From positions 310,001-374,000 of the forward strand of contig JAMJFZ010001089.1 of assembly GCA_026225945.1 (NCBI GenBank): a stretch of DNA of 64,000 bases. The letters are read 5' to 3'. This document shows positions 28,235-40,775 of the stretch, piece after piece; positions within the stretch are counted from its first letter, which is position 1, and every line of letters starts with the position of its first letter. Source of the stretch: Cricetomys ansorgei (Eukaryota > Chordata > Mammalia > Rodentia > Nesomyidae). The notes beneath the pieces are model-generated. The model searched no databases and was not told where the DNA came from. It saw only the letters and a program-made list of their open reading frames with translations. The translations under genes and the position numbers were made by a program.

Positions 28235-29075
28235 GTGTTTTTGGTTGTATAGGGCAGGTCCCCCTCCCCTCATTTTGGATTAGTCAGATTAGACAAAAAG
28301 AGAGTGGGCTGATTGGCTCACAGTGTCCAGGGTCACAGTCTGCCTAGGATGTGTCAGGGCAGGTCAGCCAGAAGGGCGTCTGGATGCACAGAGTGGATCC
28401 AGAAGACGGTCTCTTGCTTTCCGGGTGAGTAGGAAGAAGAGGTAGCTTCCATCCGTGCCACGGTCACCTTTGCCTTTCCGCTTTCATCCATTCAGAGCAT
28501 TTCCTTTACCCGTTACTGAGAAGCAGAGATGCACGCTTGCCCTTCTGACACCTATGTGAATGAATTCGTGTGTTGCTAAAATCCATCACTCCTGGTAAGA
28601 GAAGTAGGGACACATCTGTGGACTGGCCTGTTACATCTTCACTCAGCATTTCAGGTACCTGCCAGCCACAGAGTAGCAGTCATAGGTCATGGTGAAGAGG
28701 AAGCGGCCTCTCGGGGATCTGGACTAGTGGGTGGAAGCACCTGGCAGAGTCTCCAGACTTGACAGGGTATGGAGTCAGGCGTTGCGCTCTGGAAAGGGCA
28801 GTGCACGAGGGACTATAGGAGTCAGCACTCTGGCAGGCAGACAGATAGGGCGAGAGGCCACGCATAAACAACAAGATGGCATTCTTCTGGTTTCTTTGTC
28901 ACCCAGGGCAAAGAGTTGGCAGGCTTCCTTCCACCCTTCTGGCTGGCCTGCCCTGACACATTCTAGGCAGATCCTGACCCTGGATGTTATAAGCCAATCA
29001 GCCTACTCTTTTTTGTCTAATTTGATCAATTCAAAATGAGGGGAGGGGAGCCTGCCCTATCCTAACAAAAACCCT
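28235..29075. repeat. Inverted repeat, arms about 145 bp, spacer about 550 bp
   Basis: The left arm (about 28235-28380) and the reverse complement of the right arm (about 28928-29075) align over their length. Shared blocks are ATAGGGCAGG, CCCCTCCCCTCATTTTG, AATTAGACAAAAA-type, GGCTGATTGGCT, TCCAGGGTCA, TGTGTCAGGGCAGG and CAGCCAGAAGGG. The right arm continues into LTR-like sequence ending with AATAAAGCTTG near 29195, so the arms may be opposed U3 pieces of one LTR family. Confidence 0.75.
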
Positions 29076-29391
29076 TAAAAAAACCCAAGCCTCCTGGGAT
29101 GTGTGTGTGCAGGTTTCAGTTTCTGAATCTCCTTCCCACTTGTGGGGAGTCTGTCTTTGTGTGTAGGGGTATGTGTATGCACTTTCACTTTTAATAAAGC
29201 TTGTTTGTTTTCTGGAGCTATATCTTATTTCCTGTGTTTTAATTCTTTAGTCAACAGAGAAAACAAATCCAACTCAGGAACTCAAGACAGTAATATTGGG
29301 GGGAGGGATTGGGAGGGGTTGGGAGGGTGCCTGCAATTCGATAACTACTAACTTATTAAGGTCAGTATAAACCAAGCTAAACTGAGAAAGG

Positions 29392-29813
29392 ATGTGGTGA
29401 CTTGAATGAGAATGTCCCTTAGGCTCATTTGTCTGAATACTTGGTCCCCAGTTAGTGGAACTGTCTGGAAAGGATTAGGAGGAGTGGGTGTGGCCTTGTT
29501 GGCAGAGGTGTGCCACCGGGGATGGGTGGGCTCTGAGGTTTCAAAAGCCCGTGCTAGGCCCAGTCAGTCCATCTCTCTGTCTCTCTGTCTCTCTGTCTCT
29601 CTGTCTCTCTGTCTCTGCTTTTAACTTACAGATTAAACATGAGTTCTTAGCTACTACTGCTTCAGGGCCACGCCTGCCTGCTACCTTACTTCCTGTCATG
29701 ATGTTCATGATTCACGCTCTGAAACTGTAAGCAAGTTACCCATTAAATGCTTTCTTCATAGCTTGCCTTGGAAATGGTGTCCTTCACAGCACTAGAACTG
29801 TGACTAAGACACA
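29392..29813 (+). mobile_element. MaLR-like LTR remnant with internal (TCTCTCTG)n
   Basis: It starts ATGTGGTGACTTGAATGAG, then 'TGAATACTTGGTCCCCAGTT' and 'GTGTGGCCTTGTTGGCAG', an octamer satellite at 29572-29622, 'AACTGTAAGCAAG' and 'ATTAAATGCTTTCTTCATA', ending GTGACTAAGACA. It is a noncoding solitary LTR-type repeat, related to 24262-24625. Confidence 0.6.
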
Positions 29814-30305
29814 GGCTGAGACAGTTAAGCTCTCCTTCCTGACACCTCCCTACCATTGAATGGGGGACCCGTCCACGCCCACCCAAGTTTACTGAATGGG
29901 ATTTCCAGGCTAGTAATTTGTTTCTCCTTTTTCTCTGACAGGGAGATTCCTGTTTAGACTTTAGCTCTAAGGCCTACCTATCAGAGAGCAAGAGGAATTT
30001 TTTGATAGTTTTGGCCAAAATTTTGTGATACAACCATCCCCAAGGGTTGAAGTGGAAGATCTCTTGGAATTAATTATCGATAGCTAGCTTCTGGGAGACT
30101 TCATGAACTTTACTCCCAGTAAGATTGAATCTTTCGCCTTTACACTGTTAATCATGTCTGCTCAAACTAGCAAGAGGATTCTGTCTTGAGTCTTTCCTCT
30201 TGGCACTTAGCTCATTCACCTAAATCAAAATGTGAAGGACTGTTTACAAGTAGTTAAGAATGTGTGAAAGAAAGAGGCTTGTTTTCTTAGAAAACTGAGA
30301 GGAGA

Positions 30306-30468
30306 GGCTGGAGAAAAAGCTCAACCATTAAGAACTCTTACTGCTTTTGTAGAGGACCCCAGCTCAATTCCCAGCATCCACATGGCAGTTCAGCAGTCAC
30401 CTGTAACTCCAGTTCCAGGGGATCAGATGCCTTCTTCTGGACTCCACAGACTCCTGCATGCAAATGAT

Positions 30469-30511
<43 letters not shown>

Positions 30512-30565
30512 TACACACAGACAGACACACATACCCCTACAAAAATAAACAGAAACAAACAGAAA
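30306..30565 (+). repeat. B2 SINE with (CA)n tail
   Basis: 'GAGGCTGGAGAAAAAGCTCA', 'GTAACTCCAGTTCCAGGGGAT' shortened to GTAACTCCAGTTCCAGG, and 'CTTCTTCTGGACTCCACAGA', followed by about 20 CA units at 30471-30508 and an A-rich end. Confidence 0.88.
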
Positions 30566-31289
30566 AGACATTTTTAATGAGGGGAGGCCGGGTTGGATCA
30601 CTTTCTTTAGAGAGATACGTTAAGTTTCTCTCAGCCTAGAGCCAGATAAACCTTTTGTTGCTTTTAAAGCACCTACATTCCTGTCCTTCCCTGTCCTGCT
30701 GCAAATCTAAAAGAAAGAAGGCCCACTATTGTTTCAACCTAAAATTTGAGAGATTACATTTCTCCCCACTCCTCCTCTCTAAAAGCCGTTTGAGAGACAC
30801 CTCACACTGTGATGTAAGCCACCCCCATAGTTCAATGCTCCCCTTCTTTGGGTTGAGATCACAGAATTGCTTTCTCTATTTCTTTACATTGCTAATTTGG
30901 GTCTACAGGCTTAAGGGTAATTTCTCCTACTATATCCATGTTAACCTAACTGGGATGAATGCTTTTTAATTTTTAATAATGTATTTTTATTTTAATCTTT
31001 ATTATTAAAAAAAGTTGCAATTAAAAAATTATGTACTAAAATTAACTAGACCCAATGGATGCTTATTTTAAAAAATAAAGGGGGTCACTGCCTGCATTTA
31101 GCCTGTGAGATTCCCACAGGGACTTTGATGGGGAAATGGACTAGCTTAATCATGGAGTTGAGCCACTGGAAGGAAGTAACTAACTGGCTTTTTCTTTTTT
31201 TTCTTTTGCCATCTTGGCTGGTTGAAATAAATGTGTACAACACCACACAACAGGGTCTCATGCAAGAGGTTTACTGGGGTAGGGTGAGA

Positions 31290-31400
31290 CAGGAAGTGTC
31301 CGCTTCCGGGTGGAGAAGAAGGGGGGAGGGAGGGAGACAGCTTGGAGTTGGGGGGGGGGAGAGAGAAGCAAGAGAGGAAGAGAGAGAAAGGGGACAAAAC
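31290..31400 (+). repeat. Purine-rich (GA/GGGA) low-complexity tract
   Basis: G- and A-rich sequence including nine consecutive G residues and AGAGAGAAGCAAGAGAGG runs. No coding significance; open frames across it are compositional. Confidence 0.75.
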
Positions 31401-32395
31401 AGGAAGAGCCCAAAGCCACCCGGATTATATGGGATTGATGGATGAAACAGGACAGGTACCTGTCTGGGGGCAGGTACGGGGCTCAGGGGGGCGGTACCTG
31501 GCCAGAGAGTGGGAGGGTCGGGAGCGTGGGGGATGGTCAAGCTCCAGGGAGGGAGCTCTGGCCAATTCATAACACTGGTGACCTCTTCAAAATGGAGGTG
31601 ACTTGGCTGCCACCTTGATGATTGACATCAAAATAGTGGCACTCATAAAAGTTACGGTTTATCCTGTGCCATAGACCTTCAGTCATACATCCCGGTCCTC
31701 TTTTCCTGGATTCCTAATGGGATTATGAAATTGGGAGACCTGAAGGAAGCACCAACATTGGTTCTTTTGCCACACGATGAGGTCAATGCGTTTCCTATAT
31801 CAGAGTAGGGAAATAATATCAGATTTCCATGGCGGGCTTTTTAGATTCTGACACACTGCTTTGCATGACATTGTTTAAGGTTTCTAAGGCGGATTTAGAC
31901 TTTTCCAAGCCATGTGCATCCAAAACTTCCCAGTTAACAGAGAGAGCCGACACGTTGAGATAGCTACTGGAGAAACAACAGATCCCAGCAAGGACCCGAG
32001 GAATAAATTGCCAGTGCTAGAGAAGCTACTTCAGGCTGGCAGGTGGGGCAGCTAGAAGCAGGAACAGCCTGCTGGACAGGAGGCTGGAGATGCGGGCTCC
32101 CCAGGGTCTTAATGCCCGCTGTTTCTCCTGGTCTCTCCAGGCCTGTTTTTCTCTCTCTCTACAAAATTCCCTTGCTCTAAACTTGATGGCTTTTGTTTCT
32201 GCCCCACTGAATCCTGGGTACCCTTGCTTTTGCTTTCATCATTCACTTATAGTAACATAGAGAGGCTAAGAAAATAAACAAATAAAAAAACAAAACAAAA
32301 ATAAAACAATAACAAATTGGACTGATACCAATACTTTCTAGGTCTTTTAGATGTTTGAGGGTTTTTTGTTTGTTTGGTTTTTGGTGGTTTGTTTT

Positions 32396-32399
<4 letters not shown>

Positions 32400-32441
<42 letters not shown>
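32400..32441 (+). repeat. (GT)n microsatellite
   Basis: About 20 GT units. Confidence 0.95.
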
Positions 32442-33312
32442 TAGATTACAGGGACTTAAATCCAATTCACACATGATAAATTGCAGAGATGCTTTCCCAA
32501 TCTAAATAGCTGTCTTTGATTAAAGGAGAAAATGAATCTGAACTAAAACCCCTAGACAGTTACAGGCAGAGACAAAGGCCCAGTGCTCAGGCAGCAGGGC
32601 AGTGCCAACCCTCCCAGGTCACTAGAGGTGCCAGCTAAATACAAGACGATCCTGTGAATACCGATGGTACATTTCTTGGGTGTGGTAATGGCATTATGGT
32701 TATGTAAGATGATGTCTTTGTTCTTAGGTGGAGTCAGCTGGAATATTTGGAGTCAAGTGGTAGGATATCTGTAACCTGCTTTCAAATAATTCAACACACA
32801 CACACACCAGCAAAATGTGGAAAGACGTAACTGCTAGTGTTACAAGAAAGTGTGCTTTTATTATTATCATTTGTAGGGTTTTTTGTTTTTTAATTTAAAG
32901 AGTTTTTCAAAAAGGGTTAGTGATTGGTTCTAGGCCTGAAGTGTTAGTCAGATTTCTTCCTAACTAGTCTGGATTTTAGCTTGAATACACGGCTTGGGTG
33001 GGAGCCATCACGCTGGTTCTCACAGATAGCACATAATGCAGAAAGGGTGAAATATGATAAAAACACTACCTCCAAATCCGCTCCTTAAAAATACTTTCTA
33101 TAAAGTAGACCGGCAAAGCCTACTTTTATCTTGTATTTTCTTGTTCTCCCATTTTAAATGCTGAACTGTTTTTCTCGTTCAAAGGAACATTTTTAACTGA
33201 TGAATCCTCCTGTGGCAGGAAGTAGAAGCATGTGCTGCATTGAGATTACACCACCACGTGGACACAAGCCTTTGGATCTCAGCATGATTCTGCTTTAATT
33301 TTTTTTTTTTTC

Positions 33313-33470
33313 AGCCGGTGGTGGCGCACGTCTTTAATCTCAGCACTCGGGAGGCACAGGCAGGTGGATCTTTGTGAGTTCGAGGTCAGCCTGGTCTACA
33401 GAGTGAGTTCCAGGACAGCCAGAGTTACAGCAGAGAAACCCTGCCCCCCTCCAAGTCCCCCCAAAAAACA
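33313..33470 (+). repeat. B1 SINE (full length)
   Basis: 'GCCGGTGGTGGCGCACG', 'AATCTCAGCACTCGGGAGG', 'GTTCGAGGTCAGCCTGGTC' and 'GTTACAGCAGAGAAACCCTG'. One of the better-preserved B1 copies. Confidence 0.93.
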
Positions 33471-33491
33471 ATTTTTCTCACATGTATTTAT

Positions 33492-33492
33492 C

Positions 33493-33535
<43 letters not shown>

Positions 33536-33690
33536 TGGGCGCCGTGGATGAAAGTGGTAAGACAACTTTTGGAAGTCGGTTGTCTCCTTCTGCGATGTGG
33601 ATCTCAGAGATGGAGCTCAGGCCTGGTGGTTAGTGCCTTTACCTGTGACTCCTCTTGCCCACCCAGGGTTCTGCTTAAAAGGCCTTAAGG
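33492..33690 (-). repeat. B3-type SINE with (GT)n
   Basis: (GT)n at 33494-33530 abuts 'GGAAGTCGGTTGTCTCCTTC', 'GGATCTCAGAGATGGAGCTC' and 'AGTGCCTTTACC', the reverse complement of a B2/B3 element. Confidence 0.75.
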
Positions 33691-34200
33691 AAGTAACTTG
33701 GTCAACCAAAGCACACATCTCCGGCCACTTGTTTACGGTTAGCATTTAAAACATGGTTTGTACTATGATCCTCCTGCAAACGTGACGGGACTGAAGGCTC
33801 AGAGGGGCAAAGGCATGAAAAGTCCGTGATACTCTTGATCACCTGGACTGTTGGCGGCCAAGGGCGGAAAGGTGTCTTGTTTATATGTGTGCCCCCGGTG
33901 CCCAGCCTCATAAATGAGTGAGTGGATCAATGATAAAAGTAGAAGACAAGGTTGTGACCCTTGAAGTCGGTAGCAACCAAGTCATTGTTTCCATGGCTTG
34001 GGATGTTTGTTGGCTGAATTTAGCAGACTGATAGCTAATGCTAGGAAAGCTATGTCATGATCCAAAACTATGAGGTTCGTAGAATATGTAAATAATCAAG
34101 GAACCAGAGGGTGGTACACTAACAAAACAAACACCTGTGCTAGAGCAGTGGTTCAGGGTAGCAGTCGCTTAAAAATGGAATTAAATTCACAAAATTTTAG

Positions 34201-34252
34201 TGTGTGTGCGTGCATGTGTGTGTGTGTGTGCGCGCATGTGCACACACACATG
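34201..34252. repeat. 52-bp alternating pyrimidine-purine tract with self-complementary arms
   Basis: Every dinucleotide step from 34201 to 34252 is TG, CG or CA. The half from 34213 reads CATG(TG)n and the end reads (CA)nCATG, so the two sides can pair. A Z-DNA- and cruciform-prone simple repeat. Confidence 0.85.
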
Positions 34253-34389
34253 TCAGAACAAAAGCATGCAGTCAAAGGAACTTTCCAGAATTCTCTCCTT
34301 CCACCCATGTAGGCACTGAGGCCTGATAGGAAGGGCCTTACCTGGTGGGTTACCCTGCTGGTTCCAGGAAACCATTCCACATCCTCTCT

Positions 34390-34515
34390 ACATTTTGTTT
34401 TGTTTTTCTTTTGGGCAGACAGGGTCTTGTTATGTACCCTTAGCTGGCTTTGAACTTGCGATCTTCCTGCCTGTGCCTTCTGAGTGTGTGGTTACAGACA
34501 TGTGCCATCATAGCA
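34390..34515 (-). repeat. Degraded B1-type SINE
   Basis: Reverse-complement B1 features: 'GACAGGGTCTTGTTATGTA', 'GCTGGCTTTGAACTTGCGAT' and 'GTGTGGTTACAGACATGTGCC'. Confidence 0.75.
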
Positions 34516-34539
34516 GTCTATCATTATTGTGATTGTATT

Positions 34540-34712
34540 TATTCGTTTGTTGGTGGGGGGAGGGGTGGTGTGCATGCATGGCACTTGTGGAAGTCAGAGA
34601 CCGATCTGTGGGAGTCAGTTCTCTCCTTCCAGCACATGGGTCCTGGAGCTCAAACTCAGGTTGCCAGGCTAATAGCAAGCGCCTTTACCCACTGAGCCAC
34701 CTTGCTGGCCCC
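34540..34712 (-). repeat. B3-type SINE
   Basis: 'GGAAGTCAGAGACCGATCTG', 'GAGTCAGTTCTCTCCTTCCA' and 'GCCTTTACCCACTGAGCCAC' read as the reverse complement of a B3 element. Confidence 0.88.
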
Positions 34713-35694
34713 CATTTTGTTTTTTAGTGGAAGTTATTTTTAAAAATGGGCATTACCTCTAAGTGCAAACAAATGGGAACAGTTTTAATATAAAAAAGAA
34801 ATATCACAACATGAACTATGACTTGCCTCTGTTCATACGGAGTCTAGTTCAAAGACTTGCATACTGGTTTTCTTAGATTGTTGGAAAACAGAAGCAAGAC
34901 ACTGACAGTAATAAGACCCAGAATCCCACTGGGCTTCATGCTTTGACCTTATTTCCAGCAGCCAGTCTATAGTATGGGCAGAAGGGTTGGTGAGGGTCTC
35001 CTCCCTGGCAGGATTTCATGTATCTATAGCTGGCCTTGAACTAACGATGTAAGTAGCCTAAGGTGATGCTGAACTTCTGCTTCATGTCCATTCGTGACAC
35101 TGCGGAGGATTTAAAATTAACGCTCAGCCTCTGATATTTGAACGGTGCCAGTCCTCACTGATAATTAAAGAATACAGATTATAGTCACTGCATACTATTG
35201 TTCATCAAGTCGCCAGTGTTTTGAAATTGGTAACATTCGTTGCTGGAGAGTGCAAAATTTTAGTACATAAATATGGGTAGATAGAAATATCTAAATCTTT
35301 CCTAAAATGTATTTATTTACTTATTTTATTATTGAATTTCTATCTCGTGAACCCCCTATTTTCTTTGTTAACAACAACTTCAATGTAGGTTAGACCTGCA
35401 GTCAACTTCTGCCTTAGGTGGGTTTTGAGTCAGAGAAGGTGTGTGCAATGCCAGGCCACTGTGGAGACATGTAGTCTCTTTTCCAAGTTCCCATTATGAA
35501 GTTCACCTGCCAGGTCCCTCTTTCTGGATCATGACCTCGTTAGTTATCCTGGGTCCAACTACATCCATGCCCTTCCAAATCAAAACAGGAAAAGCTTTAT
35601 GAAACTTGCCCACAAGGTCCTGGCACTCAGTGGGTCTCTCTGGCGGACATGTGTTACAGTTAACTTGGGGTGTTAAGCAGGCAGGATGGAGATC

Positions 35695-36110
35695 TGGTAG
35701 AGTGGATCCTAGAGGTGTTTCCAGAGAAGGTTAGTATGTGAGTGAGCAGAATGAGCGGTGAAGACCTCCCAGAATGTGGGCAGCGCCATCCAGTGGGCTG
35801 GAGGTCCAAATGGGACAGGAAAAACATGAAGAGCAGAGAAAGCTCTTCCATCCGTGCTCCTTGCACTCACAGCACAGTGGTCGTTACCTGCTACTGCTCT
35901 TTAGCATCAGATTCCAGGTTCTTTGGCCTTAGAACTCAGAGACTTGCACCAATGGCTCCTTGGGGGCCCTTGGGCCTTTGCCATGGGCTTGATGCTGTAC
36001 GCATGATCTTTCTGGTTTGGAGGCTTCTGGCTTCTTGGACTGAGTCATTACTAATATCTCCTATTGCATGCTGTAAATGTAGTCGGTCTGCTGCACAGTA
36101 GAACCATGCA
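35695..36110 (+). repeat. Old interspersed repeat, family unassigned
   Basis: Phrases such as 'CCAGAATGTGGGCAGCGCCA' and 'CCAGTGGGCTGGAGGTCC' match a widespread mammalian noncoding repeat whose name I cannot assign. The same family probably accounts for 43341-43880. Confidence 0.45.
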
Positions 36111-36129
36111 CATGCTCTGATCACCTGCA

Positions 36130-36345
36130 CCAACTGACCTCTCTTCTCCCCGTTCCCTTCTTCTCTCTCCTTCTCAGCCTCCGGTAAGCACTAGTCTACG
36201 TACAGTTGATATCCAATCAGCTGTTTTCAGATTCCACATATGAGTGAGATCATGTGTTTTGTCTCTCTGTGCTCGGTTCATTTCACTCAATTTCTTCCAG
36301 GGCTATCCGTGTTGTTGCAAATGACAGGATTTCAACCCCTTTTCC
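36130..36345 (-). mobile_element. L1 3' end fragment (antisense)
   Basis: 'CCACATATGAGTGAGATCATG' trimmed to CACATATGAGTGAGATCATG, then 'CTGTGCTCGGTTCATTTCAC' and 'GTTGTTGCAAATGACAGGAT', is the reverse complement of an old L1 3' region. No open frame. Confidence 0.75.
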
Positions 36346-36356
36346 AGAACCACTGT

Positions 36357-36390
36357 GCTGTTTGTTTGTTTGTTTGTTTGTTTATTTATA
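36357..36390 (+). repeat. (GTTT)n tract
   Basis: About six GTTT units followed by ATTTATATT. Confidence 0.8.
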
Positions 36391-37209
36391 TTATATAATG
36401 GGGGAAAAATAACATTCTTCATTAAGAAGAATGTATAAGAAGCAGTTGATGACAAAGTGTCAATCTGTTGTAAACAATGAAAAATTGGGTATTACACTCC
36501 AAATAATCACTTTCCAATCCTGGGAAAATAAACGCCTAATGAGTATAATCTCTGTGGGGAGAGACACAGCAAGATGGGCTGTATCATCACTCCTGCTTCT
36601 TGCCTGGGACCTTTCCTTATTGTGGGGCAGGGAGCAGGCATCCAATCAGAGCATAACAAGCTTGTGGACCTCCAGAGAGAACTATGCCTGAGGGTAAGCG
36701 GTGAAGGTTCAAGAATGAACAAATGGCTTCATTTTTGAAAATATTGGCTGAATGCTAGGCTGTTATGTGCAGATGAGACTCTACAAGGCTGTGTAAAGTC
36801 CAACTATCAAGAAAAAGAGCCACTGAAAGGTAATCAAAGCTTGCAAAATACTGAGAAGTCTGCATTCTGAACTACTGCATGGGGCTGTCTCAAGTGAACC
36901 TCAGGGCATTCGGTAGAAACCTCAGGAAGTTCAAAACTTAGGTGTATGCAGGGAAATGCTCCAAGATCTCCCTGTGGGTTCCAGGCTAGCATTAAGTCCT
37001 ATAGATACACTATGTATATAAATAACTAATAAAAAACAGAATAATTATGACAAGTGTACTGTTTTAGGTACTGATGAATTGTGTGTTTCTAGAGCTTCCT
37101 GTTTAATATTTTCAGAGCATGTCTGACTACAGATCATTGAAAGCATGGAAGGCATACCACTGTGTAAGTAAAGCAGCCAGGAAGAAGGCAGCATAGATCC
37201 ACCATAACC

Positions 37210-38200
37210 GTGCTTAGCCACAAGCCGTGGGAGGGTCGAGCTGATCTAGAGGTAAACGTACTGCCTAGAAGAACAAAGCCCAAAGAAGTCAATGACATTC
37301 AGACATTCAACAGTGAAATGTTAAAAATATCCAGCCTTCAACCTGGAGATGCCAGACATACAAAGAAACGGGAAAATCCAGGAAGGGCAAATTGATCAGT
37401 AATAAGCATTCAGAAATAACAGAGGGAAAAATGTTATTAAGAGACAAGTAATGTAGGGCTGGGGGGAGAGCTCAGTGGTTGAGAGCATATACTGCTCTTA
37501 CAGGGGACCTGAGTTGAATCTAGCACCCATACTGTGTGAGTCACACAGCCTGTACATCAGCCCCTGCAGGTGCTTGAACTCACGCACACAATACCCATAC
37601 ACAGACCCGCACACATACACATACTTAAAAATAATAGAAGTGAAATTTGGGGGAGATAAGAATTTAAGATATCTAATGTAAACGTCACAGGATTTGAAGT
37701 AAAGCATGAGCATGGTGAATAGGCAGATGGTAGATGCGGAATAATGGATATTGGGACGTGTGGATCATATCTCGTCTGAAAATAGAATGAAATAAAAACA
37801 GCATCCGAGATGGAAATTTTACTGGGACATCTTAACAGAGGACTAGACACAGAGGAAGAAAAGCAGTCCGTTTGAAGGCACGGCAACAGACACCATCAAA
37901 CTGAGCCACAGGGAGAAGAAAAGAGAAGGAAGAAGAAAAAAATTATATATTAAGAAAGGCCCTTCAGCTTACCGTGAGACAACAGCAAACACGCATATAA
38001 TAGAAACCCCAGAAGTAAGAAAATAAAGTGGGCCACACATTTTTTAAAAAAATAATGGTTCAATTTTTTTTTTCTAGTTTGCTAAAAATATCAATTCGTA
38101 CACTAAAGAAAGTCACCAAACTTCATCGGGGCAAACAGAGAGAAGCTGAGCGAGACAATATAATCATCGTGATGGATATCAATCCTAAAAGAAGCCATTG
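37210..38200 (+). mobile_element. Degraded L1/HAL1-like ORF1-region fragment (uncertain)
   Basis: A-rich sequence with phrases resembling an L1 ORF1 region, for example 'GTGAGACAACAGCAAACACG' followed by 'CATATAATAG' and 'CCCCAGAAG'. It is interrupted by a B2 at 37455-37640. No frame survives. Confidence 0.4.
37455..37640 (+). repeat. B2 SINE
   Basis: 'GGGCTGGGGGGAGAGCTCAG', 'GAGAGCATATACTGCTCTTA' and a CACA-rich, A-rich tail. Confidence 0.82.
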
Positions 38201-39883
38201 AAAAAGACATGCTGAACGTGGGAGATGGTCGGCCCCCGGACTTCCCCCTGGACTGTGTAGGAGACATCTAGAGCAGCTGCAGTGCCCACCTGGAACCTTC
38301 CATCCAGGCAGAAGGGGCTGCAGAGTGGAAATGGCATGAAGAATTTCCAGGGAAGTGAAACAGGCGTGATTATCCATAGTCCTGAGCCCGAGGAGACCTA
38401 AGAAAATCCCTCAGGCTAAGCAACCAAACCAGACTGAAACTAAAGTCTCCACAACAGAGCTACCGGTCCAGGAATCGGCAGATGAGCAGTATGGAGAGAA
38501 AGCGAGACACAGTCACACACACGTTATCCCTCCCCAAACACTCTGTAAGAGTCTAGCAGGTGACCGCCCCCCCTCTTTGGCTGTAGACCTGCCAAAGTGA
38601 CTGGTGACTTTAGAAAGCCCCCCACCCCCAACCGGGACCTCAGCTACTACTGAAGACTCGGTCTCTGGGAACTTAGCTAACTTCTGGATCACAGGTTGTA
38701 CTGCCAGGTCAAGCCTGCCTAACAACTTTGACCTTGACTTTGGCTTTTATTCTGATCAGACTGGGGAGTTACAAACCCATTCTTGTCCCGTCCCACAATC
38801 TAGGCATCCATCCACAAGGCTTTGCTTGGTCACACATGGAGAAAAGACAGAAGGGCCAAGCCAGTCTCCACACGTTGTAGGCGTGAAGGCCTCATGGGGA
38901 TTGTGACACTGAGCCTGATTCTTTCTTCAGGGCACTTTCCCTCCACATTGCAACAGGGTAACACCAACATTGTAACACCACAGAGCACCAGGAGCGCCGC
39001 CGTACAGTTGGGGCTCACCTCTCCTTTACTTGGCCACCCTGGGAGTTATCAAAGACATTATGTAAATGAAGCACTCGCTGGAATGTGCTGGCTCGGTGCT
39101 GCCACCCAAGATGATTCAGTGTGGCCTAGAAAGTGGATTAAACCAGTTAGGCTCTGGTTCCAGTTTCTGGCCTCTGTTGTCTGCCCTTTCCATCGTCATT
39201 AGGAACTCCTCAGCAAGGCATCTATCCCTGTGTTACAGACTGTTGTGTCCCTGAGAAATTCATCTGTTCAAATCCTAATCCCTGAACTGATGGCTTTAGG
39301 AGGTGGAGCCTTTGGGAGACCCACAGGTCATGAGGCTGGAGCCCTGAGGAGTGGGGTTCATGCCACTATAAAAGGCACCCTTCATCCAAAGGCATGGGAC
39401 CAGATGTGTTTTAGATTTCAGATGGTTTCTGATTTGGGAATATTTGCCTATATGTTAATAAAATATCTTGCTTGTGGTCTATTCATGACGTTCACTTATG
39501 TTTCATATACACCTTATACACAGGTGCCAAAGGTAATTTTTAAGAATGTTTTAAAATCATCTTGAACATGAAACAAACTTTCCTGGTGTAGAAATCCCCA
39601 CTTACGGACACTCAGAAAGAATCGGAGTTTGGATTTGGGATGCAGAGCTTAGGAAGCTTGGCTTTTACCAGGTTATCATCCTGTTCAAAATCAGAACTGC
39701 CTTCTAACTTGCCGTCACTTTACTCAGGCGCGGACAGTCAAGTGGGTCCAGGGATGAGGATCAAAGGGAATAAAGAGCCAAGAACCCAAGTGGATTGTGG
39801 GTTGTGCGTGTGGAGAGACTGCAAAACTTAAAAGTAGTTATTTCAGGCATCAGAATAATAAAATCAACACAACTCAAAAATAC

Positions 39884-40003
39884 TCCAAGTTGAGGGCTCA
39901 GTCATTAAATTATGTACTGTTCTTGCAGAGTCTTCAAGTTCCCAACCACCTACAATTCCAGCTCTAGGGAGTCTGACTCTCTCTTCTGGCCTCCATGGGT
40001 ACT

Positions 40004-40048
<45 letters not shown>
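39884..40048 (+). repeat. B2/B3 SINE ending in (CA)n
   Basis: 'GAGGGCTCAGTCATTAAAT', 'AATTCCAGCTCTAGGGAGTC' and 'CTTCTGGCCTCCATGGGTAC' run directly into about 22 CA units at 40004-40048. Confidence 0.82.
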
Positions 40049-40051
<3 letters not shown>

Positions 40052-40069
40052 CAATGAGAATTTTAAAAA

Positions 40070-40235
40070 CATTTTTTGAGACAGAGTTTCTCTGTTGTAA
40101 CTCTGACTGTCCTGGAACTCACTCTGTAGACCAGGCTGGCCTTGAACTCACAGAGATCCTCCTGCCTCTGCCTCCCAGTGAGTCCCAGGAACCCAGTTGT
40201 CTCCATTACCCAGCACTGGGATTACAGGCTCGCCC
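40070..40235 (-). repeat. B1 SINE
   Basis: Reverse-complement B1: 'GAGACAGAGTTTCTCTGTTG', 'CTGTAGACCAGGCTGGCC', 'TGGGATTACAGG'. A short insertion follows the CCTCCC motif. Confidence 0.9.
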
Positions 40236-40397
40236 CACTGTGCAAGAGATACGGGTCCAAATTCAGCTCTTACGCTTGTTCAGCAAGCCTACCGAGACGT
40301 CTTCCCAACATAAGTGTGTTTTTGAGTAAGGAATACGATCTTAAGAAAACGAGAAAACCAAGTGTATTCCAAAAGCTTTTTCTCATAAAAGAAAACA

Positions 40398-40679
40398 ATG
40401 GGGCTGGGGAGATGGCACAGTGGGTGAAACACCAGCTACAGGATGGCTTGAGTCTGAATCTTCATATAAATGAAGCCACGTGTGGTGACACACACCTGTA
40501 AGATAGCACTGGGAGCAGGTGGGAGCCAGGAGGGCAGATGGGAAAGTACTAGGACTCACTGGCCAGCTGCCTAGACAGACAAAGCCATGCGCTCCATGTA
40601 CAGGGACAGACCCTGTCTCAAAAAATAAGGTGGGAAGTGGTAGAGGGAGACATTTGACATAGATTTCTGGCCTCTACCT

Positions 40680-40766
<87 letters not shown>

Positions 40767-40775
40767 ACACAGAGA
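40398..40775 (+). repeat. B4-type SINE followed by (CT)n(CA)n
   Basis: 'GGGGCTGGGGAGATGGCACA' head, B1-like 'GTGTGGTGACACACACCTG', then compound CT and CA runs at 40681-40762. Confidence 0.75.
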
